A stretch of 64,000 bases of DNA from NCBI RefSeq assembly GCF_000186865.1, contig NW_008705567.1, positions 1,305,757 through 1,369,756 on the forward strand, written 5' to 3'. Below, piece by piece: positions 20,658 through 30,022 of this stretch. Numbering within the stretch: the first letter of the stretch is position 1; each line of letters opens with the position of its first letter. The DNA is from Aureococcus anophagefferens. Taxonomy: Eukaryota; Sar; Pelagophyceae; Pelagomonadales; Pelagomonadaceae. The notes below the pieces were generated by a model. That model was not told the DNA's origin, searched no databases, and worked only from the letters and a program-made list of their open reading frames with translations. The position numbers and the translations under genes are program-made.

Positions 20658-22055
20658 ATGGCATCCATGCACGACGAGCTCGCGGCGGCGCAGCAGATCC
20701 AGGACGCCATCGTCGCGCTGGTCTGCGAGATCCCCTGCCCCGGCCAGAGCGGCTTCGGCACGACGGGCCGCGCGGCGCCCCTGGACTACGGCGCGGCCTT
20801 CGGCGCGCTCGCCGGCGACGGCGACGCGCGGGAGCTGCTCTCGCACCTGAAAACCGAGCGCGCGTCCGTCGTCCGCGCGTTCGGCGTCGGCGACGAGGAC
20901 GCGGCGCTCGCGTGCGCGGCGCTGCGGCCGCACCTCCACCGGCTCCTCGCGTCGCTCAAGGCCGCGGGGCCCGCGCTCGACGGCTGCGGCGCCGGCGTGA
21001 CCTGCGCGTGGACGAGCCCGCTCGAGGCCGCGGACAAGAAGGGCCGGTACCGGTCCTACGAGGCCGGCGGCGGCGCCGCGGCCTTCTCCGCGCGGGCGCG
21101 CGAGGCCGTCGCGCTCGACGCCGTCGCCGTGTCCGCGCGCGAGGCCGTCTGCCGCGAGCGGCTCGCGCGGGAGCTCGCGACGTCCGGCGGCGGCGGCGAG
21201 CTCGGGCCCCGGCTGAAGAAGGCCGCGGCCGTGCTGCGCGCCGCCGCGGGGCTCTGGGAGGCCGCGGCCGGCGGCGCCGTCGCCGCGCTCGACGCCCTGC
21301 CGGCGGGCTGCGCGCTGGCGAGCGGCGACGCGCGGCCGCCGGAGGCGACGCGCGCCGTGTGCGCCGGCGAGGCGCTGGTCTGCACCGCGTCGGCGCAGCG
21401 CATGGCCGTCGGCTCCGCGCTGGCGACGACGGGCCTGCCCGACTCGTTGGCCGCGAAACTGTGCGGCGGCGTCGTCGACAAATTGACCGCGGCCCGCGAC
21501 GCGGCGCGCGACGGCGCGCCGGCCCACGCGGCGCGCGCGGACCAGGGCCGCGCGAACGCCGTCTCCGCGGACGCGAAGCTGTTCGCCGCTCTGCGGGCCT
21601 GGTACTGCGCGCGGCAGGCGCAAACGGACGGCGCCTACGGCGTCGCCGTCGGCTGGTACGACGCCGCGCGGGCCGCGCTCGAGCCCCGCGTCCTGACCAT
21701 GTCGGGCGCGGGCTCCGTGCGGGAAACGCCCTTCAAGACGTTCAAGGCCGCCGTGAGCCGCGCGTTGAAGGCCGCGCAGAGCGACAACAACAAGATCTAC
21801 TACGAGACGGTGCCCGCGGCCGGGGATCTCAAGATACCGCCGAGCGTCAAGACCATGGCGCCGGAGCCGCCGCCGCCGGCCTACGACGCGCCCGCGACCC
21901 TCAAGCCGCCCCAGCTCTCCGACGAGGCGCTCGCGCGGAAGCTCCAGGACGAGCTCGACGAGCCGCCGCCGCCGGCCTATGACGCGCCCGCGACGCCCCG
22001 GCTCTCCGACGAGGAGCTCGCGCGGAAGCTCCAGGCCGAGCTCAACGCGTCCTGA
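20658..22055 (+). CDS. BRO1-domain protein with PPxY motifs
   Basis: 465 residues, mostly alpha-helical. The hallmark of BRO1 domains, a conserved tyrosine in NNKIYYETVP, sits near residue 385 after long Ala-rich helices, as in ALIX, RHPN and BROX proteins that bind ESCRT-III. The tail carries two copies of PPPPAYDAPAT, each containing a PPxY motif suited to WW-domain (NEDD4-type) ligases, each followed by LSDE-LARKLQ-EL, a short amphipathic repeat. A role in endosomal sorting or ubiquitin-linked trafficking is inferred from family and motifs. The start was chosen at the first ATG of the helical domain (MASMHDEL). Confidence 0.8.
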   Translation: MASMHDELAAAQQIQDAIVALVCEIPCPGQSGFGTTGRAAPLDYGAAFGALAGDGDARELLSHLKTERASVVRAFGVGDEDAALACAALRPHLHRLLASLKAAGPALDGCGAGVTCAWTSPLEAADKKGRYRSYEAGGGAAAFSARAREAVALDAVAVSAREAVCRERLARELATSGGGGELGPRLKKAAAVLRAAAGLWEAAAGGAVAALDALPAGCALASGDARPPEATRAVCAGEALVCTASAQRMAVGSALATTGLPDSLAAKLCGGVVDKLTAARDAARDGAPAHAARADQGRANAVSADAKLFAALRAWYCARQAQTDGAYGVAVGWYDAARAALEPRVLTMSGAGSVRETPFKTFKAAVSRALKAAQSDNNKIYYETVPAAGDLKIPPSVKTMAPEPPPPAYDAPATLKPPQLSDEALARKLQDELDEPPPPAYDAPATPRLSDEELARKLQAELNAS

Positions 22056-22106
22056 GCGCGCGAGGCGATTCGGTTTACCTAACTTTGAACGGCGGCGCGC
22101 GTCGTC

Positions 22107-23321
22107 CTAGTCCTCGTCCGCCGCGCCCGCGAGGACGCAGCCGGCGACGATGAGCAGCGCGCCGATCTTGCCCTTGGGCCCGAGGACGTCGCCGAAGAGG
22201 AACTTGGCGAAGACCGCGCCGAAGATGGGCTCCGCCGACAGGAGCACGTTCGTCGTCGCCGCGGAGACGCGCGACGCGCCGGACTGCATCCAGATGTCCG
22301 CGAGCGCGCCCGGAATCGCGGCGGAGAAGAGGAGGAGGGCCAGCGCCACGGGCGTCCAGAGGCCCGGCCACATGGCCCCCAGCGAGCACCGCTGGACGAG
22401 CTTCCAGTCGACGAGGGCCCAGAGCCCGTACATGCCGACCATGATCCCCGTCTTCGCCGCCTGCAACTCGACCTCGGGCAGGTTCTCGGACGCGATGGCG
22501 CCGAGGCGGAAGATGTAGGCGGACCAGCACGCCGCGCCGCCCAGGACCAGCAGATCGCCCGTGTTGAAACCGCTGACCATCGCCGCGAGCCCGCCGAGCG
22601 CGCGCGCGACCAAATTGCCCGACGCGTCGGCCGCCGCGGCGCCGTCGCCGCCGAGGAGGAGGATGCCGCCCAATGCGAGGCCGCAGGCGCCCTTGACCGC
22701 GTTGCCGACGGTCTGGCCGCAGGCCACGGCGATGAGCGGCGTGATGACGACGCTGAGCTGCTTGAAGAACGTCTCGCGCGTCGCCGTCGTGAGCGCGAGG
22801 CCCGCGTTGCTCAGGCCCTGGGACGTGAAGTTCCAGAACGCCAGCTCCGTCGCGACGCTCCAGAGGCTCCGCGGGATCCGCGACGCGTCGCCGCCCTTCG
22901 CGCGCGCATTGCGCCGCGCGCGCGCGACGAGCGGCGCGAAGCACGCGACGGACGCGACCTGGCGCACGAAGGACATGGCCGCGGGCGTCGGCGGGCCCGG
23001 GAGCTCCAGCATCCACTTGAGCGACACGGTCAGCGTGCCGTACATGGCCGCCACGGCCAGGAGCAGCGCGACGGCGACGTTCCGCGACGGGCCCGCGGCG
23101 GCCGCCGACGGCGGGCTCGGAGACGCGGCCACGGCCGTGCCGCCGCGCAGCCGCGGCACGGCGCGCGCGAGGGGGGTCCACCGCGGCCCGCGGAAGGCCA
23201 GGGCCATGGCCGGCGGCCGCGGCGCCACGCAGCGCCGCGACGGCGCGCGCAGCGTGTGCGTCGCAAGCGCATCGGCGGACGCCGACGCGAAGACGACGAG
23301 GGTTGCGAGCGCGCGGAGCAT
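22107..23321 (-). CDS. EamA/DMT-family transporter, probably plastid envelope
   Basis: 404 residues. N-terminus MLRALATLVVFASASADALA (signal-like) and then RAVPRLRGG, a stretch typical of heterokont plastid-targeted precursors, before about ten hydrophobic segments in two EamA repeats. The drug/metabolite transporter signature near the end (TTNVLLSAEPIFGAVFAKFLFG) is clear. The substrate is unknown; algal relatives include plastid metabolite exporters. It ends about 50 bases from the convergent BRO1 gene and diverges from the kinesin gene across a 291-bp spacer that holds a minisatellite. Confidence 0.85.
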   Translation of the reverse strand: MLRALATLVVFASASADALATHTLRAPSRRCVAPRPPAMALAFRGPRWTPLARAVPRLRGGTAVAASPSPPSAAAAGPSRNVAVALLLAVAAMYGTLTVSLKWMLELPGPPTPAAMSFVRQVASVACFAPLVARARRNARAKGGDASRIPRSLWSVATELAFWNFTSQGLSNAGLALTTATRETFFKQLSVVITPLIAVACGQTVGNAVKGACGLALGGILLLGGDGAAAADASGNLVARALGGLAAMVSGFNTGDLLVLGGAACWSAYIFRLGAIASENLPEVELQAAKTGIMVGMYGLWALVDWKLVQRCSLGAMWPGLWTPVALALLLFSAAIPGALADIWMQSGASRVSAATTNVLLSAEPIFGAVFAKFLFGDVLGPKGKIGALLIVAGCVLAGAADED

Positions 23322-23359
23322 GCTTGCGTGCTGTTTATGCTCGCTGTCTACGTTCGTTC

Positions 23360-23488
23360 GACTGTTGCAGCCGGGTACGACTCGCTGCGATGGGCGGTGC
23401 GTGACTGTTGCAGCCGGGCACGAACGCTGCGATGCGTCTACGTGACTGTTGCAAGCCGGGCACGACTCGCTGCGATGGGTCGGTGCGT
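23360..23488. repeat. Three-copy minisatellite in divergent promoter
   Basis: Three imperfect head-to-tail units of 43, 41 and 45 bases, each starting GACTGTTGCA(A)GCCGGG and continuing with ACGA, CGCTGCGATG. They lie between the start codons of the EamA transporter and the kinesin, and a further short duplication (CAGCGGTTGA, twice) follows before the kinesin start. Regulatory function is possible but not shown. Confidence 0.87.
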
Positions 23489-23612
23489 GCTGCCGGAGGG
23501 ATGACGCCGGGCTTCAATCGGCGGCAGCGTCCACTGCAAGGCCAGGATATTGCCTTTCAGCGGTTGACGGGGAGGCTTCCAGCGGTTGAGCGGGGCTGCG
23601 CCAGAAGCGACG

Positions 23613-26501
23613 ATGGGCGGCGACCGCGTCAACGTCTTCGCGCGCGTGCGGCCCCTGGGCAGCGCGCGCGCCGAGAGCGACAGCGAAGCCGTCCGGCTCG
23701 ACGGCGACACGAACATCACGGTGGACGACATCGAGGGCGCCATCAACGAGTCCCTGCGCGGGTCCAGCGGCGCGTCCCTCGGTGACGCCCTCAAGGCGTC
23801 GGCCCAGCGCAAGACCTTCGAGTTCGACGGCGTCTTCGGCGGCGAGAGCGAGCAGGCCGAGGTCTTCAAGGAGGTCGGGTTGCCCGTCGTCGACGCGGTG
23901 CTGGCCGGGTACCACGGGTGCGTCTTCGCCTACGGCCAGACGGGCAGCGGCAAGACCTACAGCCTGCTCCACGGCGGGTCCGCGGCCCACAGCTTCCAGG
24001 ACTCGGGCCTCCTGCCGCGCCTCGCGGCGACGCTCTACGTCAAGGCCGCCCGCGACGTGTCGCACGACTACACGGTCGAGGCGGGCTGCTTCCAGGTCTA
24101 CAACGAGCAGGTCAGCGACCTGCTCCACCCGGAGCACCGGAGCGGCAAGGGCGCGAACCTGAGCGTCTCCAAGGACCGGAGCGGCCACGGCCAGGTGGAC
24201 CAGCTCACGTGGGTCGCGTGCGGCTCCGCGAACGATTTGCTCGCGCAGTTCGCGTCCGCGCGGAAGAACGTCGTCTACGCGGAGACGAAGATGAACAAGG
24301 CGAGCTCTAGGAGCCACGCCTGCTTCCAGCTCCGCGTGTCCCGGCGGCCGAAGCAGGCCGGGGCCAGGGGGACCGTGAGCCTCTGCTCCGTCGTGGACCT
24401 CGCGGGGTCCGAGCGCGTGAAACGGAGCGGCGTCGCGGGCAAGGAGCTCAAGGAGGCCATCAACATCAACGGGAGCCTGCTCGCGCTGGGCAACGTCGTC
24501 GCGGCCCTCGCGGCGAAGAAGAAGCACGTGCCCTACCGCGACAGCAAGCTCACGCGCGTGCTCGAGGGCTCCGTCGGCGGCAACTGCAAGACGACGCTAC
24601 TATGTTGCTGCTCGCCGTCCGCGGACTCGACGAGCGAGACGCTGGCGGCCCTCGCCTTCGCCGCGCGGGCCATGCGCTGCGAGTGCAAGGCCGTCGTCAA
24701 CGAGGCCGACGTCGGCGACATGCCCGACTGCGGCGCGCTCGTGTCGGTCGCGCCGGACCCGAAGCACGCCGCGGCCGTGGAAGCGCTCGCGGCGTCCGAG
24801 GCCGCGGCGAAGGAGGCCCGCGCGGAGAAGCTCAAGTTCGAGCGGGCCGCGGCGGACTCCAAGGCCAAGGGGTCCCGGGCCGAGGAGGCGCGGAAAGAAG
24901 CCGCGGCCGAGGCGGAGCGGCTCGCGGCGAAGGAGAAGCAGGTCCGCCGCGAGCTCGAGGCCGCGTGCGCGTCGGCGAAGAACGAGGAGAAGCGGCGCCT
25001 CGACGCCGAGGAGCGGCTGGCGCTCCTCGAGCTGAGTGCCGCCAAGGACGCGGAGGCGCTCAAGCTGCGGCTCGACGAGGTCTCGCGCGCGCGCGACGAG
25101 TCGAAGAGCGAGTCCGCGCGGCTCGAGGAGGCGCTCGCCGAGGCGCGGAAGCAGGCCCGGGAGCGCCAGCTGGCGTTCGCCCGGGAGGAGCGGGCCCTCG
25201 CGGACCAGGTCAAGGCCGCGGAACACGCCCAGAAGGCGACGGGCGACGACCTCGACGCCGCGCGGAAAGAGATCGACGACATCATGCGCGAGCTCCGCGA
25301 GGCTAAAGAAACGCTCGCGACGCGCGCGGCCGTCTCCGAGGACGAGGTCAACGCGGAGCGGGCGCGGCGCGACGACATCGCCGCCCGCCTCGAGGCGGAG
25401 GTGTCGAGGGAGCGCGACAAGGCCGCGGGCCTGGAGGAAGCGCTCGCGGGCGCGTCGGCGAAGCTCGAGGTCTCGGAGCGCGCGCGGGAGCGCTCCGCCT
25501 GCGAGTCGGCCCTCGAGCGCGCGGCCATCGCGGCGAGCCAGCGGGTCGCCCTCGAGGCGCGCGAGGCCGCGGAGCGGAAGCGCCTCGCGAGGGCCGCGGC
25601 GGCGCAGGACGCGCGGCTCGCGGCCGTCGCGGCCGACGGCGCCAAGGTCGCGCTCGAGCTCGCCGACGGCGCGAAGACGGCGGCGGAGCGGGCCGACGCC
25701 CGCGCGGCCCAGGTCGCCAAGCTCCGGACGGCCGAGGCCGAGAGCCGCCGCGCGCTCGACGCGGCCGTCGCCGACGCGGCCGCGCGCGACGCGCGCGACG
25801 CGAAGCAGCTCGCCGACGCCGACGCGCGCGCGGCGGGCATCTCCAATTCGCTCGCGGCCCTCGAGGAGCGCGCGGCCGCGGACCAGGTCAAGGCGGCGGC
25901 CGCGCTCGCGGCCGCGCGCGCGGACGCCGAGGCCGCGTCCGCCCAGTTCGCGGGCGAGGCCCTCGAGGCCGCGCGGCTCCGGGGCGAGACGGCCCAGCTC
26001 GCCGAGGACCTGCGCAAGGAGGCGTCCGACGGCGCGGCGCGCGTCGAGCTCGCGGAGCGGCTCCGCGCGCAGCAGGCGGACCGCCACGCGGCGGCGGAAA
26101 AGCGGCTCGCGTGGGCCTTCTCCGCGGCGCGCCGCTGCCAGGAGCAGAAGGAGCGCCAGGTGCTGGGCGAGCTCGACGTCCTCGCGTCCCGCTTCAACGC
26201 GCGCGAGTCGCGCGGCGACGACCTCGAGAAGATCTCGAGGCTGAAGGGCTCGGTCCTCGCGGAGCGCGAGCGCGCCGCGCGGCTCGACCGCGCGCGCACG
26301 CTCACGCAGCTGGAGCTCGACAACGAGCGCGCGAGCGACAAGATCTTCGGGGTTGAATCCGAGGCCGCGCGCAAGTCCAAGGCCGCGCGGCGCCGGGACG
26401 AGGTCGCCCGCGCGCGCGCGCGGCCGCGGTCCGCGCGCGCGGGCGCGGCCCACAAGCTCGTCGCCACGGCGAAGACCCAGAAGACGCCGGCGATCTTCTG
26501 A
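23613..26501 (+). CDS. Kinesin with N-terminal motor
   Basis: 962 residues. The motor domain begins at once (NVFARVRPL) with P-loop GQTGSGKT near residue 107, switch I NKASSRSHA, switch II VDLAGSE and the NINGSLLALGNVVAAL and YRDSKLTR stretches. The neck is followed by about 600 residues of Ala/Glu/Arg-rich coiled coil, and the C-terminus is strongly basic. An unusual acidic insertion follows the first beta strand (residues about 15-55). Plus-end-directed transport is expected for N-terminal motors, but the subfamily is not clear. The start is the ATG before GGDRVNVF; no intron is needed, notable for a gene this long. Confidence 0.95.
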   Translation: MGGDRVNVFARVRPLGSARAESDSEAVRLDGDTNITVDDIEGAINESLRGSSGASLGDALKASAQRKTFEFDGVFGGESEQAEVFKEVGLPVVDAVLAGYHGCVFAYGQTGSGKTYSLLHGGSAAHSFQDSGLLPRLAATLYVKAARDVSHDYTVEAGCFQVYNEQVSDLLHPEHRSGKGANLSVSKDRSGHGQVDQLTWVACGSANDLLAQFASARKNVVYAETKMNKASSRSHACFQLRVSRRPKQAGARGTVSLCSVVDLAGSERVKRSGVAGKELKEAININGSLLALGNVVAALAAKKKHVPYRDSKLTRVLEGSVGGNCKTTLLCCCSPSADSTSETLAALAFAARAMRCECKAVVNEADVGDMPDCGALVSVAPDPKHAAAVEALAASEAAAKEARAEKLKFERAAADSKAKGSRAEEARKEAAAEAERLAAKEKQVRRELEAACASAKNEEKRRLDAEERLALLELSAAKDAEALKLRLDEVSRARDESKSESARLEEALAEARKQARERQLAFAREERALADQVKAAEHAQKATGDDLDAARKEIDDIMRELREAKETLATRAAVSEDEVNAERARRDDIAARLEAEVSRERDKAAGLEEALAGASAKLEVSERARERSACESALERAAIAASQRVALEAREAAERKRLARAAAAQDARLAAVAADGAKVALELADGAKTAAERADARAAQVAKLRTAEAESRRALDAAVADAAARDARDAKQLADADARAAGISNSLAALEERAAADQVKAAAALAAARADAEAASAQFAGEALEAARLRGETAQLAEDLRKEASDGAARVELAERLRAQQADRHAAAEKRLAWAFSAARRCQEQKERQVLGELDVLASRFNARESRGDDLEKISRLKGSVLAERERAARLDRARTLTQLELDNERASDKIFGVESEAARKSKAARRRDEVARARARPRSARAGAAHKLVATAKTQKTPAIF

Positions 26502-26729
26502 AGCGGGCTTGTTCCAACTGTAAATCATTCTAGCCCCGCGCCATCCATCCCATCCAGGCACCTGCGCCCCGGGCCATCCGAGTCCTCACCCCGGCCGGGA
26601 TCGCCGACCTGATTGCCACTCGGGTCCTCGGTCGCGGTCCGGCGGCGCGTCGGACACTTCGTGCGTGTGGGCTCTCCGGGCTTCGAGACGACCTCGACGC
26701 CCGTGCGGCACCGCTCGACGCAGTTCTGC

Positions 26730-27767
26730 ATGACGACGCCGAGGGCCAAGACGACGCTGGCGTCGATCCCAGTCGAGGCATGGGGGCTCGTTCTCGATCA
26801 CCTCGCGTTCACAGATGTCCTCAAAACGACGACGACAGATCGTGTGGGGCGTGAGGCCCTGAGTTTTGTGCGCCATGTGAGCTACGTAAAGGAAGCGAAC
26901 TTGATGCCTAACATGTTGTCGAAATTGGCACGGTGCGTTTCTATCGACATAACGGCCCGCTCCGCGGTCGTCATGGAACGCCTCGCGTGGGTTCTGATCC
27001 AGCTGCGACATCTCCGTGGAATTAAAGTGGTTTTTCCACCAACCGCGGACATGTCCTCGTGGAATCGCTCGTGCGACGCGCTCGCTCGTTCCATGGACGA
27101 TGTTTCGCGCATCGAGTTTCTCCGCGTTCAAGGAATGAAGCAATCGGAGCCCCTCAGTCCAGATCTTCTCGGCTCGGAGTCATTTCGTTCGATCCTGTTC
27201 AAATTGCCGTTGGATTGCGCTCTCCAAACTTCGATGTACGGTCGAGTTCCGTATGATGTGGTCAACACTTTACTCTCTCGCGGTGCAAATCCGAATCATA
27301 TCCACCACCTCGACGAAACCTCTGTGTTGAGCAAGGCCTGCAAATTTCAAACGGTCAGCGTCGTTCGGCTCTTGCTTGAGAAGGGCGCGCGCGGCCAGCT
27401 GGAGACCTACGACAGTTTTCGGTGGACTCTCATGCGCAAAGCAGACCATCTCGATGTCCTCCCACTTCTTTATGATGCAGGCCTCCTGCCCTTGAATACG
27501 AGTACGAAAAATGCTTCTTTTTTACATTGGCTTCTTTTCATTCATCGTCACAGAAAATACCAGAGCGTAGGAAGTTTTCTCCCCATTGTCAAACTCGTTG
27601 TGGAACGGCAACCAGAGCTCGTGTTAAAGTCTGACCGCCAGGGCCGCACGCCACTGTCTTGGCTAGTCTACAAGTCACCGGAGGACGGCATGTCGGCAGC
27701 ATCCACAGCAATAGCAAAGGTCCTCGCGAAAGCCGAGCAAGACGCGCGCCTCCGGGGAGCGCTATAA
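26730..27767 (+). CDS. F-box-like / ankyrin-repeat protein of low GC content
   Basis: 345 residues from ATG MTTPRAK. Residues of about 10-40 (IPVEAWGLVLDHLAFTDVL) resemble an F-box; the second half contains ankyrin-type repeats (DVVNTLLSRGANPNHIHHLDETSVLSKAC, VVRLLLEKGA, VKLVVERQPEL, DRQGRTPLSWLV). This suggests a substrate adaptor of an SCF ubiquitin ligase or a member of an expanded ankyrin family. Base composition is far less GC-rich than the kinesin before it and the CutC gene after it. It ends 12 bases from the convergent CutC-like stop codon. Confidence 0.65.
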   Translation: MTTPRAKTTLASIPVEAWGLVLDHLAFTDVLKTTTTDRVGREALSFVRHVSYVKEANLMPNMLSKLARCVSIDITARSAVVMERLAWVLIQLRHLRGIKVVFPPTADMSSWNRSCDALARSMDDVSRIEFLRVQGMKQSEPLSPDLLGSESFRSILFKLPLDCALQTSMYGRVPYDVVNTLLSRGANPNHIHHLDETSVLSKACKFQTVSVVRLLLEKGARGQLETYDSFRWTLMRKADHLDVLPLLYDAGLLPLNTSTKNASFLHWLLFIHRHRKYQSVGSFLPIVKLVVERQPELVLKSDRQGRTPLSWLVYKSPEDGMSAASTAIAKVLAKAEQDARLRGAL

Positions 27768-27779
27768 TAAAGAACCCCT

Positions 27780-28859
27780 TCAACCCGCCACGCCCCCTTC
27801 GGCGTCGTCGTCGAGGACGAAGAAGAACGCGCCCGTCGCGTCGACGAGCGGCGGGACGTCGTCCGCGGCGACGCGGCAGACCATGACGGCGACGCGGGCC
27901 TCGTTGCCCGCGGCGACGAGGGTTCGGAGCGCGTCCGCGCCGTCGCGCGCGCGGGCCGCGCCGCCCGACGAGTAGACCGCGTCGACGCCCGCGTTCGCCA
28001 GCGCGCGCAAGCCGTGCGCCGGGTCCGGCGACGCGTCGAAGGACTCGCGGCAGATGGCGACGCGCGCGGGCCTCGCGGCCTCGGCGAGCTCGGCGACGAG
28101 GGGCAGGTCCAGGAAGCCGCAGTCGTCCAGCGGCCCGACGACGACCGTCGACGCGCCGTGCTGCCGCGCCAGCGCGACGTCGACGCGGAGCGCCGCCGCG
28201 CCCCACGCGCTCAGCCGCCAGCCGCCGCGGGGCCGCAGGTGGACGTGCGTCATGACGCCCAGGCCCCGCACGGCGCCGAGGCACGCGACGAGCGCGCCCG
28301 CGGACTCGGCGCGGACCTCGACGAAGCGCGCGCCGCCTCGCGCGACGGCGAGCGCGCCCGCGGGGCCCGCCGCGGCGACGCCGACCTCGGCGCGCAGGGC
28401 CGGCGGCGCCGCCGGCGACGGGGGCGCCGGCGACGGCGGCCGCCGCGGCTCCCGGGGCGGGCTCGCCTCGCGGGGCTTCGTGGGCGTCGTCTCCTCCTCC
28501 TCGGGATGCATCGCGCGGTAGTAGGCCATGGCCGGCGACAGGAGCTTCTNNNNNNNNNNNNNNNNNNNNNNNNNNNNNNNNNNNNNNNNNNNNNNNNNNG
28601 CAGCCGGCGGCGGCTCCTCCGCGGCCGGCGGCGCCGCGGGCGCGTCGGGCGCCGCGGGCGCGTCGGCGCCGCCGGCGTGGAACGGGTCGAAGACCGGCGC
28701 GTAGGCGCTCGGGCCCACGCAGCGCAGGCGCACTTTCAGCTTCGGCCGCAGGAAGACCGCCGCCGCCGGCAAGGTCACGTCGACGACGGCGTTGAGCGCG
28801 AACTGTTCCGCGGCTTTCGCCTCGTCCGACGCCGGCCGCTCGTTCGACGACGCCGCCAT
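27780..28859 (-). CDS. CutC-family protein (contains gap)
   Basis: The C-terminal 200 residues follow the CutC TIM-barrel pattern: FVEVRAESAGALVACLGA, GLGVMTHVHLRPRGGW, DVALARQHGASTVVVGPLDDCGFLDLPLVAELAEAA, ICRESFDASPDPAHGLRALANAGVDAVYSSG. CutC proteins were linked to copper homeostasis, though their biochemical role remains uncertain. The N-terminal part (about 160 residues) is a Pro/Ala-rich extension with its own conserved-looking segment (VTLPAAAVFLRPKLKVRLRCVG), interrupted by 50 N. The 50-N gap keeps no reliable frame information, although both sides are open in frames consistent with a multiple of three plus or minus the estimate. Confidence 0.75.
   Translation of the reverse strand: MAASSNERPASDEAKAAEQFALNAVVDVTLPAAAVFLRPKLKVRLRCVGPSAYAPVFDPFHAGGADAPAAPDAPAAPPAAEEPPPAXXXXXXXXXXXXXXXXXXKLLSPAMAYYRAMHPEEEETTPTKPREASPPREPRRPPSPAPPSPAAPPALRAEVGVAAAGPAGALAVARGGARFVEVRAESAGALVACLGAVRGLGVMTHVHLRPRGGWRLSAWGAAALRVDVALARQHGASTVVVGPLDDCGFLDLPLVAELAEAARPARVAICRESFDASPDPAHGLRALANAGVDAVYSSGGAARARDGADALRTLVAAGNEARVAVMVCRVAADDVPPLVDATGAFFFVLDDDAEGGVAG
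28550..28599. other. Assembly gap (50 N)
   Basis: A run of 50 N inside the Pro-rich linker of the CutC-like gene. Its round length suggests a placeholder rather than a measured size. Confidence 0.99.
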
Positions 28860-28956
28860 GTGTGTTCACCACGGGCTATTCGACCCTGGCGTCGCGCCAA
28901 GCGATGGCACCATGCTCCTCGGAGCGAGGCGCCGTTCTTGAAGGCTGTTGCAGACG

Positions 28957-29894
28957 ATGGCCGCGCGCATCGTCGCCTTATGTGCGGCGGCGCTCATCGC
29001 GCAGGCGCGCGCGGAGGCATCCCTCTTCTCGTCCATTAGCGGCGGCAAGCGCGGCGCGGCGGCGAAGAAGGTCGTCGACGTCCACGGCCTCGGCCCGACG
29101 CTGGACCGCTACGCCCTGGCGCTCGCGGCGACGGAGCCGCTCCGCGCGGCGCGCGACCGGAGCGTGCGACGAGCCATCGGCCGCGTGCGCTTCTTCCTGC
29201 TCACGGGCCCGCGGCGGTGCAACGCGTGCGACCCGCAGTGCGTCGGCTCGCGCGTCGGCCCGCGTCCGCCGTTCGAATCGCCGCGCCGTCCGCGACGCCG
29301 CGCGCGTCCCCCCCGCGCAGGTCCAACGCCTGGCGGAGCTCCTGCCAGCAGTACGCGGCGGGCTCGAGCCGCGTGCTCGACGCCTTTGGGTTCGCGCCGT
29401 CGGAGTGGAACGCCGTGAGCCGCCGCCTCGGCTCCGACAAGCGTCTCCGCCGCAAGGTGCTCGACCAGGCGAAGATCTACGCGCTCGCGGCGACGCTCGA
29501 CGCGCGGCGCGACGCCGGCGTCGACGAGCCCCTGCCGGCGCTCGCCGCGCCGCCCGAGGGCGACGACGAGCTCGTCGCGTTCGCGGCGCTGGCGCAGCGC
29601 GTCGAGGCGCTCCGCCAGCGGCAGCGCGCGGACCTCGTCGCGTCCCTCGGCGTCGACTCCTTCCCGGACTACCCCATCTGCGACAGCGAGCTCCTCCCGC
29701 TCATGTCGCCCAAGGTCCGCGGCACCTGCGCCAAGTTCCCCGCGCAAGCCGCCGCGCTCGTGAAGCAGAGCGGCGTCGACTTCGAGAACTTCAAGGCCCT
29801 CCTCGAGAAGGCGGAGAAGAACCCCCTCTTCCGCTGGAAGCTCGCCCGCGCCGTGAACAAGCTCAAGCAGCAGCAGCGGAAGAACGCCAAGTGA
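28957..29894 (+). CDS. Secreted or lumenal helical protein of unknown function, two exons
   Basis: join(28957..29150, 29321..29894), about 255 residues. A signal peptide (MAARIVALCAAALIAQARA) is followed by a helical protein containing LDRYALALAATEPLRAA, QYAAGSSRVLDAFGF and RRLGSDKRLRRKVLDQAKIYALAATLDA, somewhat like DUF4168-type lumenal proteins, and a Lys-rich C-terminus (KLKQQQRKNAK). The 170-nt intron has a GC donor (GCGCGACCGG) and CCCGCGCAG acceptor; splicing joins LRAA to SNAWRSSC in frame, whereas reading through needs two frame changes. The start faces the CutC-like gene across 97 bases. Confidence 0.62.
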
Positions 29895-30022
29895 CCGCCG
29901 GCGCGCGGCCGGCGAAGCCTAAGACACAAGAGCCCCCCTTTCGACGTCGCGACTCGCTTATGATTCTCTTACGGGCAGACGACGGGGGGGAGGGGGGGGA
30001 TACACAGGGGGCCGGCGTCTCT

